Below are positions 34,989 through 43,859 of a DNA stretch of 64,000 nucleotides, piece after piece; positions within the stretch are counted from its first letter, which is position 1, and the number at the start of each line of letters is the position of its first letter. The stretch is from Leifsonia sp. C5G2. Lineage in GTDB: Bacteria; Actinomycetota; Actinomycetes; Actinomycetales; Microbacteriaceae. The translations under genes and the position numbers were made by a program. The stretch spans positions 500,858 to 564,857 of the forward strand of contig NZ_JABFMV010000001.1 in assembly GCF_013359685.1 (NCBI RefSeq), in the 5' to 3' direction. The notes beneath the pieces were generated by a model. That model did not search any database. It saw nothing but the letters and a program-made list of their open reading frames with translations, and was not told the DNA's origin.

Positions 34989-35896
34989 GCGGACACCTCC
35001 AGTAAGGCCGCTCCCACAGCGGCCACCGCATCGATCGGCGCTCCGAAGGCGACACGCCCCGGCACGTCGAGGGCGCGAAGGAAGGGCGAGTCGCCCTCCC
35101 ACGAACGAAGCCGTCGGAGGACCGGGTCCTGCAGCTCCGCTCCCACCCTGGTCAGACCGCCCCCGACGACGACCTGCTCGACGTCGAAGGCGACGACGAG
35201 CATCCTGATGGCGGCCGCGATCCCGTCGACCATGTCGCGGGTCAGGATCCCCGCTAGGGGATCACCCTGCCTGCTCGCCCTGAACAGCTCGAGAACAGGA
35301 TGCTCGGCCGAGCTCGGCCATCGCGTCGCGACCGCGTGGCCGGAGGCGATCGCTTCGAGACAGCCCGTCTGACCGCACCGGCAGCGCGGCCCGTCACTCC
35401 GCACGGGGATGTGGCCGATCTCGCCCGCCGTCCCGTTTGCACCGGAGAGGAGCATCCCACCGACCACGATGCCCGCGGCGAGGCCGGTACCGACGTTGAG
35501 GAACGCCAGAGAACGGAGCGGTCGAAGGGCGTCACGCGACAGTGCTCGGTAGGCGCCCAGGGCCGCGGCGTTCACGTCGTTCTCGATGCTCACCGGCACG
35601 CCCAGGCTCCCCGCCAGCTCTTCGCCCAGCCGGACTTCGTCGATGCCGAGGTTCACGGCGTGCAGCAGTGTGCCCGTGCGAGGGTCGACCAGGCCCGGGA
35701 TCCCGACCCCGACCGACGCCGGGGCCCGGGAGGCCTCGCTCTGGCGCACGAGCTCGTCCACCGAGGCCTGCACGGTGGCCACCACCGCGGCGAGGCCGAA
35801 GCCGGTCGGCCGCACGTCGTGCGCCACCACGGTGCCGCGGTCGTCCAGCCCGACCGACTCCGTCTTCGTGCCGCCTACGTCGATTCCGATGCGCAC
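34985..35896 (-). CDS. ROK family sugar kinase
   Basis: The 303-residue kinase starts at GTG 35896, a few bases after the dehydrogenase stop. It has the ATP-binding DVGGTKTES, the GIPGLVDP block, ENDVNAAALGAY and the ROK zinc-binding sequence CRCGQTGCLE. No helix-turn-helix is present, so it is an enzyme rather than a regulator. Overlap with nagB suggests it phosphorylates glucosamine or a related amino sugar, although glucokinase-like activity is equally possible from sequence. Confidence 0.88.
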   Translation of the reverse strand: MRIGIDVGGTKTESVGLDDRGTVVAHDVRPTGFGLAAVVATVQASVDELVRQSEASRAPASVGVGIPGLVDPRTGTLLHAVNLGIDEVRLGEELAGSLGVPVSIENDVNAAALGAYRALSRDALRPLRSLAFLNVGTGLAAGIVVGGMLLSGANGTAGEIGHIPVRSDGPRCRCGQTGCLEAIASGHAVATRWPSSAEHPVLELFRASRQGDPLAGILTRDMVDGIAAAIRMLVVAFDVEQVVVGGGLTRVGAELQDPVLRRLRSWEGDSPFLRALDVPGRVAFGAPIDAVAAVGAALLEVSA

Positions 35897-35901
35897 GGTG
35901 C

Positions 35902-36918
35902 TCAGATCTCGCGCTTGCGGTCGTCGTGGGGGCGGACCTGCAGCTTGCGCCCGGAGCCGTCCCGGAACATCTGCATGGCATCTGCGTAGCCGTCCAGCGG
36001 GAAAGAGTGGCTGAACAGCGGGGCCGCCTGGATCGCCCCGGCGACGAACATGTCGACGGCTCGGCCGAAGCTGTGCCGAGCAGCCATCGAGCCGAGGATG
36101 GTGATCTCGTCCTTGGTGATCCGGAGGGGCTCGTACCGGGCCTTCGCACCGACCGGCGCGACGCCGAACTGTTGGAAGACTCCACCGGGCTTCACCCGCG
36201 TCATGGCGTCTTCCATCGCGGGAATCACGCCGGTGCAGTCGACGACCACGTCCCACTCGTGACGGTCGAGTTCGTCTGCGCTGCCCGCGCGCAGCTCCAC
36301 GCCGACTTCGGCGGCCACGGCGAGTCGCGACGCATTGGTGTCGACAACCGACACGCTCGCGGCGCCTGCGCGCACCGCCATCTGCGCCATCAGCAGGCCC
36401 ATCGTGCCGGCGCCGTAGACGAGGTAGTGGTCGCCGATCCGACGCGGCTGCAGGTCAAGGCCGCGGATCACGCAGGATAGCGGCTCGATCATCGTCGCCT
36501 CGAACAGATCGACGTTCTCTCCGAGCACGTGAACATTCCTGGCGGGCACGGACACGTACTCGGCGGAGGCGCCGAAGCTCCGGATGACGCCGAGGGAGTT
36601 CCAGTTGCGGCAGAGGTTCGGCCGCCCGGTCGTGCAGTACTCGCACTCTCCGCACGTGAGGGTCGGGTCGATCGCCACGAGATCGCCCACCCGGAGCGAG
36701 TCGACGGCGGAGCCGACCTCCACGATCCGCCCGGTGGCCTCGTGACCGGGGACCATCGGGAACTCGCCGCCGAGATAATCGCCCTCGAACACATGGATGT
36801 CGGTGCCGCACATCCCGACGGCCGCGACCTCGACGATGACATCGCGGGGGCCGGCGGTCGGATCGGGGACGGTCGTGACCGAGAGGTCGCCAGGGGCGGA
36901 GAAGACAACGGCGCGCAT
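35902..36918 (-). CDS. Zinc-dependent medium-chain alcohol/polyol dehydrogenase
   Basis: This 338-residue MDR enzyme has both zinc sites: catalytic Cys and His in MCGTDIH and GHEATG, and the structural four-cysteine lobe CGECEYCTTGRPNLC. The Rossmann fold reads VYGAGTMGLLMAQMAVRAG. Overall it resembles sorbitol/threonine dehydrogenases. In this operon it probably oxidises or reduces a sugar or cyclitol hydroxyl with NAD(P). Confidence 0.88.
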   Translation of the reverse strand: MRAVVFSAPGDLSVTTVPDPTAGPRDVIVEVAAVGMCGTDIHVFEGDYLGGEFPMVPGHEATGRIVEVGSAVDSLRVGDLVAIDPTLTCGECEYCTTGRPNLCRNWNSLGVIRSFGASAEYVSVPARNVHVLGENVDLFEATMIEPLSCVIRGLDLQPRRIGDHYLVYGAGTMGLLMAQMAVRAGAASVSVVDTNASRLAVAAEVGVELRAGSADELDRHEWDVVVDCTGVIPAMEDAMTRVKPGGVFQQFGVAPVGAKARYEPLRITKDEITILGSMAARHSFGRAVDMFVAGAIQAAPLFSHSFPLDGYADAMQMFRDGSGRKLQVRPHDDRKREI

Positions 36919-36943
36919 GGTGCGCTCCTTTCAGGAAGAGGGT

Positions 36944-37939
36944 TCAGGGAAGCCGGTCGAGCTGCACGGGCAGGCCCGTCGCCGCCGACTCCAGGGCGGC
37001 GAGGGCGACCCGCGTCGCGCTGAGGCCGGCCTCGCCGGAGATGGCGGGGGCGCGGTCCTCGCGGATGGAGGCGACGAATTCGTCGATCATCAACTGGTTG
37101 GTGTCGAGCCCGAAGTCGACCCAGCTCAGTGCCCGACGACCGCCGTACTGAACCAGCCGCTGACGGAACAGGTCGGCCTCCACCGTCCCCGCCTCGGCGA
37201 CGATGGAGATCGCGAGACCGCCCCAGGTCGGGTAGTCGAGCGGGCGGTTCCAGCTGCAGTCGATGGTGGCGAAGACGCCGTTCTCGTAGGTCACGACGAC
37301 CAGCCCGGAGGTCTCCACGGTGACAACCTCGGTGTGCACGATGCGATTGCTCACCGCGTACACCTCGACCGGCTCCGCGCCGACCATCCAGTTGTACAGG
37401 TCCGCGAGGTGCACGATGTGGTCCATCATGGCGCCGCCGCCTGCGAGGGTCTTGTCGGCGAACCACGAGCGCTCGCGCATCGGCATCACGCTCTGGTTCG
37501 TGCCCGTGAACGAGAGCACCCGGCCCAGGTCGCCCTCGCGCACCATCCGCTCCACCCGACGGGCGGCCGGGCTGAACCGGGTGGGGAACGCGGTCATCAG
37601 GCGCACTCCGGCATCCCGGCACGCCCGCACGATCGCCTCCGAGTCCTCGGCGCCGACGCCGAGCGGCTTCTCGCACAGCACCGCAGCGCCCGCGGAGGCC
37701 GCAATCTCGACGAGGGCGCGGTGGTGCACGGTCTCCGAGCACACGACGACGCCGTCCACCCCCTCGGCGACCAGCTCCTCGGCCGACGCGAAATACGGTA
37801 TCGACTCGTCGCGAGCCCAGGTCGTCCCGCGCTCCGCGTCCCAATCGGACACGCCGACGATCTCGGCGCCCGCGTTGCGGAGGTTCTCGACATACGCATC
37901 CACGTGCAAGTGGGCCACCCCCAGAATGGCGATCCTCAT
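36944..37939 (-). CDS. Gfo/Idh/MocA family oxidoreductase (A)
   Basis: The 331-residue enzyme has an N-terminal Rossmann fold (MRIAILGVAHLHVDAY), where LGVAH replaces the usual G-x-G-x-x-G, and the family signature CEKPLG at about residue 92. The substrate-binding half follows with MMDHIVHLADLYNW. It starts in an ATGA overlap with the next Gfo/Idh gene. Family members are NAD(P)-dependent sugar or inositol dehydrogenases. The altered nucleotide loop is worth noting. Confidence 0.88.
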   Translation of the reverse strand: MRIAILGVAHLHVDAYVENLRNAGAEIVGVSDWDAERGTTWARDESIPYFASAEELVAEGVDGVVVCSETVHHRALVEIAASAGAAVLCEKPLGVGAEDSEAIVRACRDAGVRLMTAFPTRFSPAARRVERMVREGDLGRVLSFTGTNQSVMPMRERSWFADKTLAGGGAMMDHIVHLADLYNWMVGAEPVEVYAVSNRIVHTEVVTVETSGLVVVTYENGVFATIDCSWNRPLDYPTWGGLAISIVAEAGTVEADLFRQRLVQYGGRRALSWVDFGLDTNQLMIDEFVASIREDRAPAISGEAGLSATRVALAALESAATGLPVQLDRLP

Positions 37940-38925
37940 CGGGTGCCCTCCTTCTCGATCGCAACGGGCCGACCGGTCTCCAGCGAATGGTTGACGGCTC
38001 CCGCGATGCGGACCGCGGCCAGGGCGTCGCCGGGCGACATGACGGGAGCCGCGCCATCCAGCTGGTCGAGGAACGCGCGCACTTCGGCGTGGAACGGATT
38101 CGAGGCCAGGTCCGTCTCGCCGAGGCCGGTGTCGCCACCGCCGCCGTCGTCGTGCAGACAGACCTCGAGGGGCGTGGTCTCCTCGGACGAGAACTGGATC
38201 AGCCCCTCCGACCCGGCGATCTCGAACGCCGTCCGGAAGTGGGGTGCGGGCAGCGCCCACGAGCTCTCCACGTGGCTCACGGCACCGTTCTCGTGGCTGA
38301 GGATAGCGACGGCCTGGGTGCGGTCGCCCGACGTGGACCTGGCATAGACCCTGGTGACCTCGCCGGCGACCCAGCGGGCGTAGTCGAGGTCGTGGATCAT
38401 CAGGTCGAAGACGATCCCGCCGGACTTCGACGAGTCGGCGAACCAGCTCTCGCCGGCGCGTTTGGGCGCGAACGACCGGCGCGAGAGGCGAAGCACCGCC
38501 GGCTGTCCGATGTCTCCAGCCTCGACGCGAGCGCGTGCGATGGCGTACTCGGGGCTGTAGCGGAGGATGTGAGCCACCTGGAAGGCAACCCCGGCCGCCT
38601 CGAACGCGTCGACGACGCGACGCCCGCTGTCGGAGTCGAGTGCCAACGGCTTCTCGCACAGAGTCGGCTTGCCTGCGGCCGCCGCAGCGAGCGCGTACGA
38701 GACGTGCAGGTGCGTCGGGGTGCAGATGTCGACGATGTCCACGGCGTCGAGGAATTCGTCGAGGGCGGTGAAGACGGTCGCTCCGTGGCGCCGGGCCAAC
38801 TCCGCCGCCGACGACGAGCCGTTGCCGAGCATCGCGACCGGGGAGTGCCCGATGGCGTCCCAGGCGTCGGCGTGAATCCCGCCCATGAAGCCCGTACCGA
38901 TGATCCCGACGCGCCTGGCACTCAC
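37936..38925 (-). CDS. Gfo/Idh/MocA family oxidoreductase (B)
   Basis: This 329-residue enzyme starts at GTG 38925, overlapping the TIM-barrel gene stop. The nucleotide loop VGIIGTGFMGGIHADAW is canonical, and CEKPLALD is the family signature. The catalytic region FDLMIHDLDYARW contains the conserved Asp-x-x-x-His arrangement. It resembles inositol 2-dehydrogenase/glycoside 3-dehydrogenase-like proteins. Two distinct Gfo/Idh enzymes in one operon suggest two redox steps or an oxidation followed by a re-reduction. Confidence 0.88.
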   Translation of the reverse strand: MSARRVGIIGTGFMGGIHADAWDAIGHSPVAMLGNGSSSAAELARRHGATVFTALDEFLDAVDIVDICTPTHLHVSYALAAAAAGKPTLCEKPLALDSDSGRRVVDAFEAAGVAFQVAHILRYSPEYAIARARVEAGDIGQPAVLRLSRRSFAPKRAGESWFADSSKSGGIVFDLMIHDLDYARWVAGEVTRVYARSTSGDRTQAVAILSHENGAVSHVESSWALPAPHFRTAFEIAGSEGLIQFSSEETTPLEVCLHDDGGGGDTGLGETDLASNPFHAEVRAFLDQLDGAAPVMSPGDALAAVRIAGAVNHSLETGRPVAIEKEGTR

Positions 38926-39788
38926 GCTCGCTCGTCTCGGGCCGACGGGATGGGGTCGGCCCGGAAGTCGAGCCAGGACGGGTGCGCCTCGATGCGCGCC
39001 TCGATGTCGCGGAAGGCCGCCGCCGACCGCCGGAGCTTGGAGTAGACGTCCCCGCCCATGGAGAAGCCCTGGATACCGATGGGGCCCTCGAAGCCGGCGT
39101 TCTTGAGCAGGCCGATCAGGTAGAAGTTGTCCTGCTCGCCCTCGTCGAGCAGCTCGATCGTCGCGGCCGTTCCGTTGTCGCTGGGGACTCGGCGGCTTCC
39201 GCAGAAGTTGGCGGCCGACAGATGTGGCACGACCGCCTCGATCGTCGGCCGGGGGCGGCGTCCGTCGGTGAGGTACCAGTGGTGGGACGAGAAGGTGAGC
39301 TTGAGGTTGGGCGCGTCGATCGCCGCCCGGAGCCGCTGCGCGTCGCCCAGGGTCTCCATCCAGCTGTTGATGTGGTGGTAGAGCGAGAGGACGATGCCGC
39401 GCTCGGCAGCGGCCCGGGTCAGCCGTTCGATGACCGGCAGGACCGCCGCGTCGCCCGCGGCGTCGGAGTTTGCAGAGGCGGAGCTGCTGCCCAGGACGGC
39501 CAGGTCGATGGTGGAGCAGTCCTCCATCGTGTCGATGAGGTCGTGGATGCGACGGATGCCCTCGTTGTCGTGATCGTCGGCGATCGACGTGTAGACCCCG
39601 GTGACGTCGATGCCGAACGAGTCGCGCACCGATGCGATCCGGGACACGTCCGCCCAGGACTCCTCGCTCCACAGCGTGAGGTTCACGCCGTCGAATCCCG
39701 TCTCGGCGAGGATCTCGCATTTGGCCTCGAACGGATACGACCCCAACGAGTTGTAGAACCAGGTGTCGAGTGCGAAGAGCGTGCTCAT
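38922..39788 (-). CDS. Sugar phosphate isomerase/epimerase-like TIM barrel (A)
   Basis: The 288-residue protein matches the AP-endonuclease-2-like TIM-barrel family that includes xylose isomerase-like, IolE and keto-glycoside-acting enzymes. Visible blocks are AETGFDGVNLTLWSEESW, LSLYHHINSWMET and the metal-ligand-like TFSSHHWYLTDG. It starts at ATG 39788 and overlaps both neighbours. The precise reaction (isomerisation, dehydration or beta-elimination at a keto sugar) is unknown. Confidence 0.8.
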   Translation of the reverse strand: MSTLFALDTWFYNSLGSYPFEAKCEILAETGFDGVNLTLWSEESWADVSRIASVRDSFGIDVTGVYTSIADDHDNEGIRRIHDLIDTMEDCSTIDLAVLGSSSASANSDAAGDAAVLPVIERLTRAAAERGIVLSLYHHINSWMETLGDAQRLRAAIDAPNLKLTFSSHHWYLTDGRRPRPTIEAVVPHLSAANFCGSRRVPSDNGTAATIELLDEGEQDNFYLIGLLKNAGFEGPIGIQGFSMGGDVYSKLRRSAAAFRDIEARIEAHPSWLDFRADPIPSARDERA

Positions 39789-40642
39789 CGTGTGCTGCTT
39801 TCTTTGTGTAGGGCGAGAATGCTGTCCAGCGAGGCGGAGGCGTTGGCGAGACCTTGGTCCCAGAGCAGACGGTAGGGGGTCACTTCGGCCGAGCACCAAC
39901 CGTCGTAGCCGATCGCGTCGAGCTCGGCGAAGACCGCGCCGAAGTCGACGTCGCCCGACAGAAGGTCGACGAACCCGGTGAGTCCTCCGGGGTTCGTGCG
40001 GTAGTCCTTCACGTGCACCCGCACGATACGCTCGCCGAGGATGCGCACCCACTGCTCGGGGTACCCCTGGCTCAGCGCGTTGCCGATGTCGAAGTAGGAG
40101 CCGACGTGCGCGCTTCCGACCGCATCCAGGAAGTCGCGCATCTCGAGGGGGCTTGTGAGGAACCGGTTCCACACGTTCTCGATGCCGATCACCACGTCCG
40201 CCTCGGCGGCTGACGCGGTCAGCCCGGTGATCTCTTCGAGCGCCCGCCGGTAGGCGTCGTCGTAGCGGACCGGCGTCGCTCCGGGGATGAAGTCCACCCC
40301 GACATAGCCGGGGACGACCAGGATGGCGCCGGCGCCCAGCTCGTGGGCCACCGCCAGCTGGCGCCGGGTGGCGTCGCGTGCCGTCCGCCGCTCGGCGGAG
40401 TCGTCCGAGACGAGGTTGTGCTGCAGCTGCAGCATCGACACGACCGAGATGATCTCGACGCCGTTGTCCTCGGCCAGCCGTCGCAGCTCCGCGATCTCAG
40501 CGTCGGTGGAGGCGATGGTGAGGTCGCCGTCCTCGGCCAGGCACAGCTCGGCGCCCTCGAATCCGTGGCGCGCGGCCCCGCGGATCACCTCGGCGTTACT
40601 CGTGCGCCCCGGGAACGACCAATAGTTGATGCCTTTTCTCAT
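39785..40642 (-). CDS. Sugar phosphate isomerase/epimerase-like TIM barrel (B)
   Basis: This 285-residue TIM barrel starts at ATG 40642 and overlaps the permease stop. Family blocks include RHGFEGAELCL, VVIGIENVWNRFLTSP with a metal-binding Glu, YFDIGNALSQGYPEQW with Asp, and RVHVKDYR with His. The pattern is like hydroxypyruvate isomerase/xylulose-5-phosphate epimerase relatives. It is only distantly related to TIM barrel (A), so the two probably catalyse different steps. Confidence 0.82.
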   Translation of the reverse strand: MRKGINYWSFPGRTSNAEVIRGAARHGFEGAELCLAEDGDLTIASTDAEIAELRRLAEDNGVEIISVVSMLQLQHNLVSDDSAERRTARDATRRQLAVAHELGAGAILVVPGYVGVDFIPGATPVRYDDAYRRALEEITGLTASAAEADVVIGIENVWNRFLTSPLEMRDFLDAVGSAHVGSYFDIGNALSQGYPEQWVRILGERIVRVHVKDYRTNPGGLTGFVDLLSGDVDFGAVFAELDAIGYDGWCSAEVTPYRLLWDQGLANASASLDSILALHKESSTR

Positions 40643-41853
40643 CGGCTTTTCCTCCTGCGCATGATGGCGTCGAAGATGACCGCGGCGATGAGCACGCCGC
40701 CGGTGATCATGTACTTGACCGGTGAGGGCAGCGCCAGCAGGTCCATCCCGTTGGAGATGGATCCGATCACCAGCGCTCCCAGGATGGCGGACCACACCGA
40801 TCCCCGCCCGCCGAAGAGGCTCGTCCCGCCGATGACGACGCCGGCGATGGCGTTGAGGAGGATTTCGCCCGCCCCCGACGATTCGTTGACCGCCAGGAGC
40901 CGCGAGGCCGAGAGGATCCCGCCGGCCGCGGCGAAGGTCGAGGCGAGCGCGAACACGAGCACTGTGACCGTCTTGACCCGCACGCCGACGCGGGCGGCGG
41001 CGACCTTGTCCCCGCCGATGGTGAAGAGCCGGCGGCCGAACAGGGTGCGTCGGCAGACGAAGTCCATCAGGGCGAGCATCCCGCCGAGGATGACCACGCT
41101 GAGCGGCAGCCCGCGGCTCGAACCGAAGACCAGCAGGGCGGCCACGAGCACCACCGCCACCGCGCCGACGCGCACCGCGTCCGCAGCCAGCCGCCCCCGT
41201 GCCAGGCCCAGCAGGCGACGCCGGCGGCGGTCCCGTGCCGTGTTGAGCGCCATGGAGCCGATGATGACGATGGCCGCGGCCCAGCCGATCCAGATCGGGA
41301 AGAACACCGAGGTGAGGCCCGAGACGAACGGGTCCGTCAGGTTGATCGCGCCGGTGTCGCCGAGCAGCAGCAGCTGGAGGCCCTGCCAGGCGATCAGGCC
41401 GCCGAGCGTGACCACGAAGGAGGGCACGCCCCAGGTCGAGATGATCAGTCCGTGGATCAGGCCGACGAGCGCTCCGGCGCCGAGGCCGAGGAGGATCGCC
41501 GTCGGAGCCGGGATCCCCTGCTGAACGTTGAGCACAGCCATGACCGACGCCGCCAGGCCGCTCACCGAGCCAGCCGAAAGGTCGATCTCGCCGATCAGGA
41601 GGACCAGAACGACGCCGATTGAGATCGTCGCGACGGCGATGATCTGCTGCGCCAGGTTGGTGAGGTTGCCCGCGGAGAGGAAGTTCGGGTTCAGGACGGT
41701 GAAGGTCGTCCAGATGACCGCCAGCCCCACGAGTACGGGGACCACGCTGATGCGCGTGGCGTCGTCCGCGCGGAAGAGCGCCGCGAGCACGTTCGGTCGC
41801 TGCTCCGGGGGCCGTTCGGCCTGACGGGCGGATGCGAATGTGGACGTGGTCAT
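40639..41853 (-). CDS. RbsC/XylH-like ABC sugar permease (system 2)
   Basis: The 404-residue permease belongs to the BPD_transp_2 family of CUT2 importers. The GEIDLSAGSVSGLAASVMAV block is the family hallmark, and GGTSLFGGRGSVWSAILGALVIGSI is the usual C-terminal signature. It starts at ATG 41853, overlapping the ATPase gene. With the ATPase at 41850 and the binding protein at 42617 it makes one complete importer. Confidence 0.92.
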   Translation of the reverse strand: MTTSTFASARQAERPPEQRPNVLAALFRADDATRISVVPVLVGLAVIWTTFTVLNPNFLSAGNLTNLAQQIIAVATISIGVVLVLLIGEIDLSAGSVSGLAASVMAVLNVQQGIPAPTAILLGLGAGALVGLIHGLIISTWGVPSFVVTLGGLIAWQGLQLLLLGDTGAINLTDPFVSGLTSVFFPIWIGWAAAIVIIGSMALNTARDRRRRRLLGLARGRLAADAVRVGAVAVVLVAALLVFGSSRGLPLSVVILGGMLALMDFVCRRTLFGRRLFTIGGDKVAAARVGVRVKTVTVLVFALASTFAAAGGILSASRLLAVNESSGAGEILLNAIAGVVIGGTSLFGGRGSVWSAILGALVIGSISNGMDLLALPSPVKYMITGGVLIAAVIFDAIMRRRKSR

Positions 41854-42620
41854 TGCTGCTCCTCCGATGCGGACAGGGCGGTGCCGGTGATCGCCGACAC
41901 GACCCGGTCCTGGTAGGCGGGGTCACCGGGGAAGGACCCGGCGTTCCTGCCCAGGCGCAGGACTTCGATCCGGTCGGCGACGGCGAACACCTCTGCGAGG
42001 TTGTGGCTGATCAGGATGACAGCGAGTCCGCGGGCCTGGAGCCGCCGGATCAACTGGGTCACCTGGTCCTTCTGGGCCACCCCCAGCGCGGCGGTCGGCT
42101 CGTCGAGCATGACGAGCTTGGGCGCTCCCAGGAGGCAACGCGCGATCGCGACCGACTGCCGCTGGCCGCCCGAGAGGCTGCTCACGGGCGCCCGGAGCGA
42201 GCGCGGGTAGACGGCGAGCTCGGCGAGGAGTCCTGCGGTCAGCCGCTCCATCTCGAGCTCGTCGATGATGCTGCCGTGGTTGAGCTCGCGACCCAGGAAG
42301 AGGTTGGCGACGACGTCGAGGTTCCCGCACACGGCGAGGTCCTGGTAGACCGTCGCGATGCCCAGGTCCACGGCATCGTTCGGGTGGCCGAACTGGACGG
42401 GTTTGCCCTCGAAGACGATCTCGCCGCGATCCGGTGTGATCGTACCGGAAAGGGACTTGATGAAGGTCGACTTGCCGGCACCATTGTCGCCGACGAGCGC
42501 CACGACCTCCCCGGCGGCGATCGAGAACGAGACGTCCTCGAGGACCCGGATCGCGCCGTAGGACTTGTTGAGCCCGGTAATCGACAGCAGAGGCTCCGTC
42601 ATCGTCGAGACCGCACTCAT
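41850..42620 (-). CDS. CUT2 ABC ATPase, single-domain (system 2)
   Basis: This is a 256-residue ATPase with Walker A GDNGAGKST, signature LSGGQRQ, Walker B LVMLDEPT and the switch His in ISHNL. It has one nucleotide-binding domain, about half the size of RbsA/XylG; FrcA-like CUT2 systems use this form as a homodimer. It starts at ATG 42620, overlapping the binding-protein stop. Confidence 0.92.
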   Translation of the reverse strand: MSAVSTMTEPLLSITGLNKSYGAIRVLEDVSFSIAAGEVVALVGDNGAGKSTFIKSLSGTITPDRGEIVFEGKPVQFGHPNDAVDLGIATVYQDLAVCGNLDVVANLFLGRELNHGSIIDELEMERLTAGLLAELAVYPRSLRAPVSSLSGGQRQSVAIARCLLGAPKLVMLDEPTAALGVAQKDQVTQLIRRLQARGLAVILISHNLAEVFAVADRIEVLRLGRNAGSFPGDPAYQDRVVSAITGTALSASEEQQ

Positions 42621-43732
42621 TCGAGGCCCGCAGACGCGCAGGCCGCCTTGAAGTCGGCGGTGCAGACATCGCTGAGCTTCCAGAAGCCGGTGGGCTCGAC
42701 CATGTCCTTGATGTTGTCGATGGTGATGACATCGTTGGTCCACAGGTAGGCGGGGATCTTCTTCCCGTTCACGCCGTCGACCGTGCCGTTGACGAGACCC
42801 GCCGGCGGCTTCTCGCCGGTTGCGAGCGCCGCTGCCAGGCGCGCAGTGTTGGCGGCGAACTTCTTGATGGGCAGGTTGATCGTGTTGAACTGCTCTCCCT
42901 TGATGATGCGCTGCAGCGCGGCCAGCGCGCCGTCCTGGCCCGTCGTGGGCTTGGTCGACGGGTCGATCCCCGCGCCCTTCATCGCCGCGATGGCGCCACC
43001 GGCGAGCTGGTCGTTGGCTGCGTAGACCGCGACGAAGCCCTTCTCGCCGACCTTGGTGATGGCCTGCGACATCTGATTCTGCGCCGCGTCTCCCGACCAT
43101 CCCTTCGCGTCGTACTCGGCGGCGACTGTGAAGTCGGTCTTGTCGAGAACCGAGTGGGCGCCGCGCTTGTACTCCTTGCCGAACGCGTCGGTGGGGTCGC
43201 CGTTCAGCATCACGATGCCGCCCGAGGTGATGCCCTCGCCTTTCAGGTGGTCCACCAGGCTCTTGGCCTGCTGGGCGCCGATGCCGGCGATGTCCGTCGT
43301 CACGCCGTAGTCGACGTACGGACTCTGGATGATGCTGGCGTAGCTGATGGTGATGGCACCGGCGTCGTGCACGCGCTGCACGATCTGGCCGGCGGTCGTG
43401 AAGTCCGTCGGGGCGATCACGACGACGTCCGCGCCGTTCGTGACCGCCGCCTCGGCCTGCTGCAGCTGGGTCGCTCCGGACCCCTTCGCGTTGTACGAGG
43501 TGACCTCGCAGGTGGCGCAGGCCTTCTTGACAGCCGCCTCGAAGACGGGCTTGTCCTGCTGGTCCCAGCGGGCCGTCACGAGGTCGGGGAGGAGGAGCGC
43601 GATCTTGCCGCCCTTGCCGCCGTCGGCGGCGGCGCCGCCTGCGGAAGAGCAGCCGGAGAGCAGCAATCCCGCGGTGGCGAGGAGGGAGACGGAGAGTGCG
43701 ATGGTGCGGGAGGTGCTGGAAGTGCGCTTCAT
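42617..43732 (-). CDS. CUT2 substrate-binding lipoprotein (system 2)
   Basis: This 371-residue protein starts at ATG 43732 and has the lipobox LLSGC. The mature part is a periplasmic-binding-protein fold of the ribose/xylose class: KIALLLPDLVTARWDQQDKPVF, then ADVVVIAPTDFTTAGQIVQ and AVYAANDQLAGGAIAAMKGAG. It resembles xylose-binding XylF proteins. The operator at 43764 lies just upstream, so this importer may have its own promoter within the island. Confidence 0.92.
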   Translation of the reverse strand: MKRTSSTSRTIALSVSLLATAGLLLSGCSSAGGAAADGGKGGKIALLLPDLVTARWDQQDKPVFEAAVKKACATCEVTSYNAKGSGATQLQQAEAAVTNGADVVVIAPTDFTTAGQIVQRVHDAGAITISYASIIQSPYVDYGVTTDIAGIGAQQAKSLVDHLKGEGITSGGIVMLNGDPTDAFGKEYKRGAHSVLDKTDFTVAAEYDAKGWSGDAAQNQMSQAITKVGEKGFVAVYAANDQLAGGAIAAMKGAGIDPSTKPTTGQDGALAALQRIIKGEQFNTINLPIKKFAANTARLAAALATGEKPPAGLVNGTVDGVNGKKIPAYLWTNDVITIDNIKDMVEPTGFWKLSDVCTADFKAACASAGLE

Positions 43733-43763
43733 TGATCTACCGGCCATTTCTCGGGTTCGTTGG

Positions 43764-43787
43764 ATTTTGTTACGGAAAGAACAAAAT
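43764..43787. promoter_or_regulatory. ROK-type operator before importer system 2
   Basis: A perfect 8-bp inverted repeat, attttgtt and aacaaaat with an 8-base spacer, lies in the 127-base gap between two binding-protein genes. It has the same TTTTGT-N10-ACAAAA form as the site at the ROK regulator gene (49599-49620). Confidence 0.65.
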
Positions 43788-43859
43788 TTGGTCATACGTC
43801 TGCCCTGCGGCAGACGGGTGGGGCGTTGGTGCGGTGGTGCGGTCGGGCGGCGCGTCAGG

